Source: Bacillota bacterium
GTDB taxonomy: Bacteria; Bacillota; Sulfobacillia; Sulfobacillales; Sulfobacillaceae
Assembly: GCA_021820675.1 (NCBI GenBank)
Contig: JAKADI010000113.1
Span: forward strand, 1-6,265
Length of the DNA: 6,265 bases
Reading direction: 5' to 3'
The position numbers and the translations under genes were made by a program. The notes beneath the pieces were generated by a model that was given only the letters and a program-made list of their open reading frames with translations, was not told the origin of the DNA and searched no databases. Positions 5,518 through 6,265 of this stretch are shown here, piece by piece. Every line of letters begins with the position of its first letter. Position 1 is the stretch's first letter.

Positions 5518-5826
5518 TGCATCTCCCTTGCCTATCCGATCTTGTTGTATGGCACTTACTTCTCCTGGGTTTTCGGCAGGTGTACTTCAATTTGCACTCT
5601 ATAGCGCCATTGCCTCAAGGCAACCCCGTTATAAACATTCTCTGCATCAATACCTGTTTACGCCAACACCACATTATTGAGGAACTGAGGGAATATCGCA
5701 ACCGTGTAGTGTTTACGTATTCCGATAAAAATGCCATAGCAGGACGTCTCTAATCTCTGGAGCCTCATCTCTCTAACAAAATTTTGCCATTCTGTGATAT
5801 TGCTTATTATTACCATAAATCGGTAA
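5518..5826. other. No gene recognised
   Basis: Every frame on both strands is broken or lacks a ribosome binding site and recognisable protein features. Apart from the dyad at 5610-5623 and the ribosome binding sequence AAGGGAG of the Spo0E-like gene (5523-5529), I see nothing I can support here. Confidence 0.5.
5610..5623. promoter_or_regulatory. Perfect dyad TTGCCT-CA-AGGCAA upstream of the Spo0E-like gene
   Basis: Six-base perfect arms flank a two-base centre, about 100 bp ahead of the Spo0E-like start. On the minus strand a TATAGA box (5603-5598) follows closely, so the dyad would overlap a promoter's -35 area. The tight spacing suits a DNA operator better than an RNA hairpin. No known regulator motif is recognised. 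Confidence 0.3.
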
Positions 5827-6265
5827 AACAAGCCAAAAAGACAAACCATTCGGCTACGACTGGGTATCAATGGAAATCAACCGGCATGGCATATGAATCC
5901 GGACCCATGGATGGGGTTAGTAAACGAACGAAAAGTGCAGAAGGGTCTGAAAGTCTTGCACAGTGCGGCGTTCTTTAAGCTCTTATCGCAGTGGTCAATG
6001 CGACTATTTCTGTGAACCCGCACTCTCGTGGGGAGTTGAAGAGATGTTTTTGGGAGATTACGGGCTTCTAGACCATGTTTTCGGCGGCTATTGCAGTTTT
6101 TCGTTCCAATTATACATGACCCGCGCACCATTGGCGAGCTGTTTTATGCGCACTGCCAAGCGATTTTTGCGAAAAGAGGGGACGGGGACGCTGGGATTTC
6201 ACCAGACTCGTCGGTTTGACCCGTTGAGAAAGTTGCCGTGTTATGGCCTGCTTTTAAGCATCTCT
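5827..6265 (+). pseudogene. Possible decayed gene: protein-like fragments in three frames
   Basis: No single frame is intact, but successive plus-strand pieces look protein-like. One frame gives MNPDPWMGLVNERKVQKG and on (from 5893 to a TGA at 6013). The next gives NPHSRGELKRCFWEITGF (6015-6068, then TAG). The third gives GLLDHVFGGYCSF (about 6062-6100). The first frame then resumes with PIIHDPRTIGELFYAHCQAI and on, to a TGA at 6223. Joined, they read like the end of one protein hit by several frameshifts. The third frame is also open from 5951 to the window edge (ATG 6044), so a short intact ORF cannot be excluded. I do not recognise the family; a degraded transposase is the commonest explanation for such a pattern, but nothing here proves it. 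Confidence 0.25.

Noticed and set aside
5658..6131. Minus-strand ORFs of 70 and 84 codons and plus-strand 64-codon ORF
   Set aside because: They have no ribosome binding sites and no domain-like pattern, and the longer ones are antisense to more protein-like plus-strand fragments.
6109..6137. Minus-strand promoter match TCGCCA-17-TATAAT
   Set aside because: The -10 is consensus and the spacing ideal, but no gene starts within about 580 bases downstream and the sequence lies in a region that looks like a decayed coding sequence. Probably chance.
1..6265. tRNA, rRNA, CRISPR array, intact insertion sequence
   Set aside because: I searched by eye for cloverleaf T-arm motifs, regularly spaced repeats and paired terminal inverted repeats, and found none.

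Overview
The window looks like chromosomal DNA of a spore-forming, probably thermophilic Firmicute of the Sulfobacillus type. This is inference, resting on strong AGGAGG-type ribosome binding sites, moderate GC, a ROK/XylR-type sugar repressor, a Spo0E-like small protein and a xylose isomerase of the Thermus/actinobacterial class. No rRNA, tRNA, CRISPR array or intact insertion sequence was found.

Layout. The minus strand at the left edge carries the first 127 codons of a MutS-related gene. A 524-bp spacer (383-906) follows; it holds several small hairpins, one of which may end the xylose transcript, and two possible short minus-strand ORFs of 17 and 46 codons. Next comes the core of the window, a D-xylose catabolic locus. 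xylB (xylulokinase) and xylA (xylose isomerase) form a tight minus-strand operon in the order xylA-xylB, with the xylA stop codon inside the xylB ribosome binding site. A 224-bp intergenic region separates xylA from a divergently transcribed ROK-family repressor gene, xylR, on the plus strand.

The genes work as a unit. XylA converts D-xylose to D-xylulose, XylB phosphorylates it to D-xylulose 5-phosphate for the pentose phosphate pathway, and XylR most likely represses the operon from the shared intergenic region until xylose is present. No intact sugar transporter lies in the window.

Right of xylR the DNA becomes gene-poor. A 355-bp stretch holds a perfect 14-bp tandem duplication that breaks a possible small membrane-protein frame, and a long imperfect hairpin with a competing downstream partner. 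Then comes a minus-strand gene for an 87-residue Spo0E-like protein whose signature is degenerate. The last 750 bp contains no intact gene; its right half reads as protein-like fragments scattered over three plus-strand frames and may be a decayed gene.
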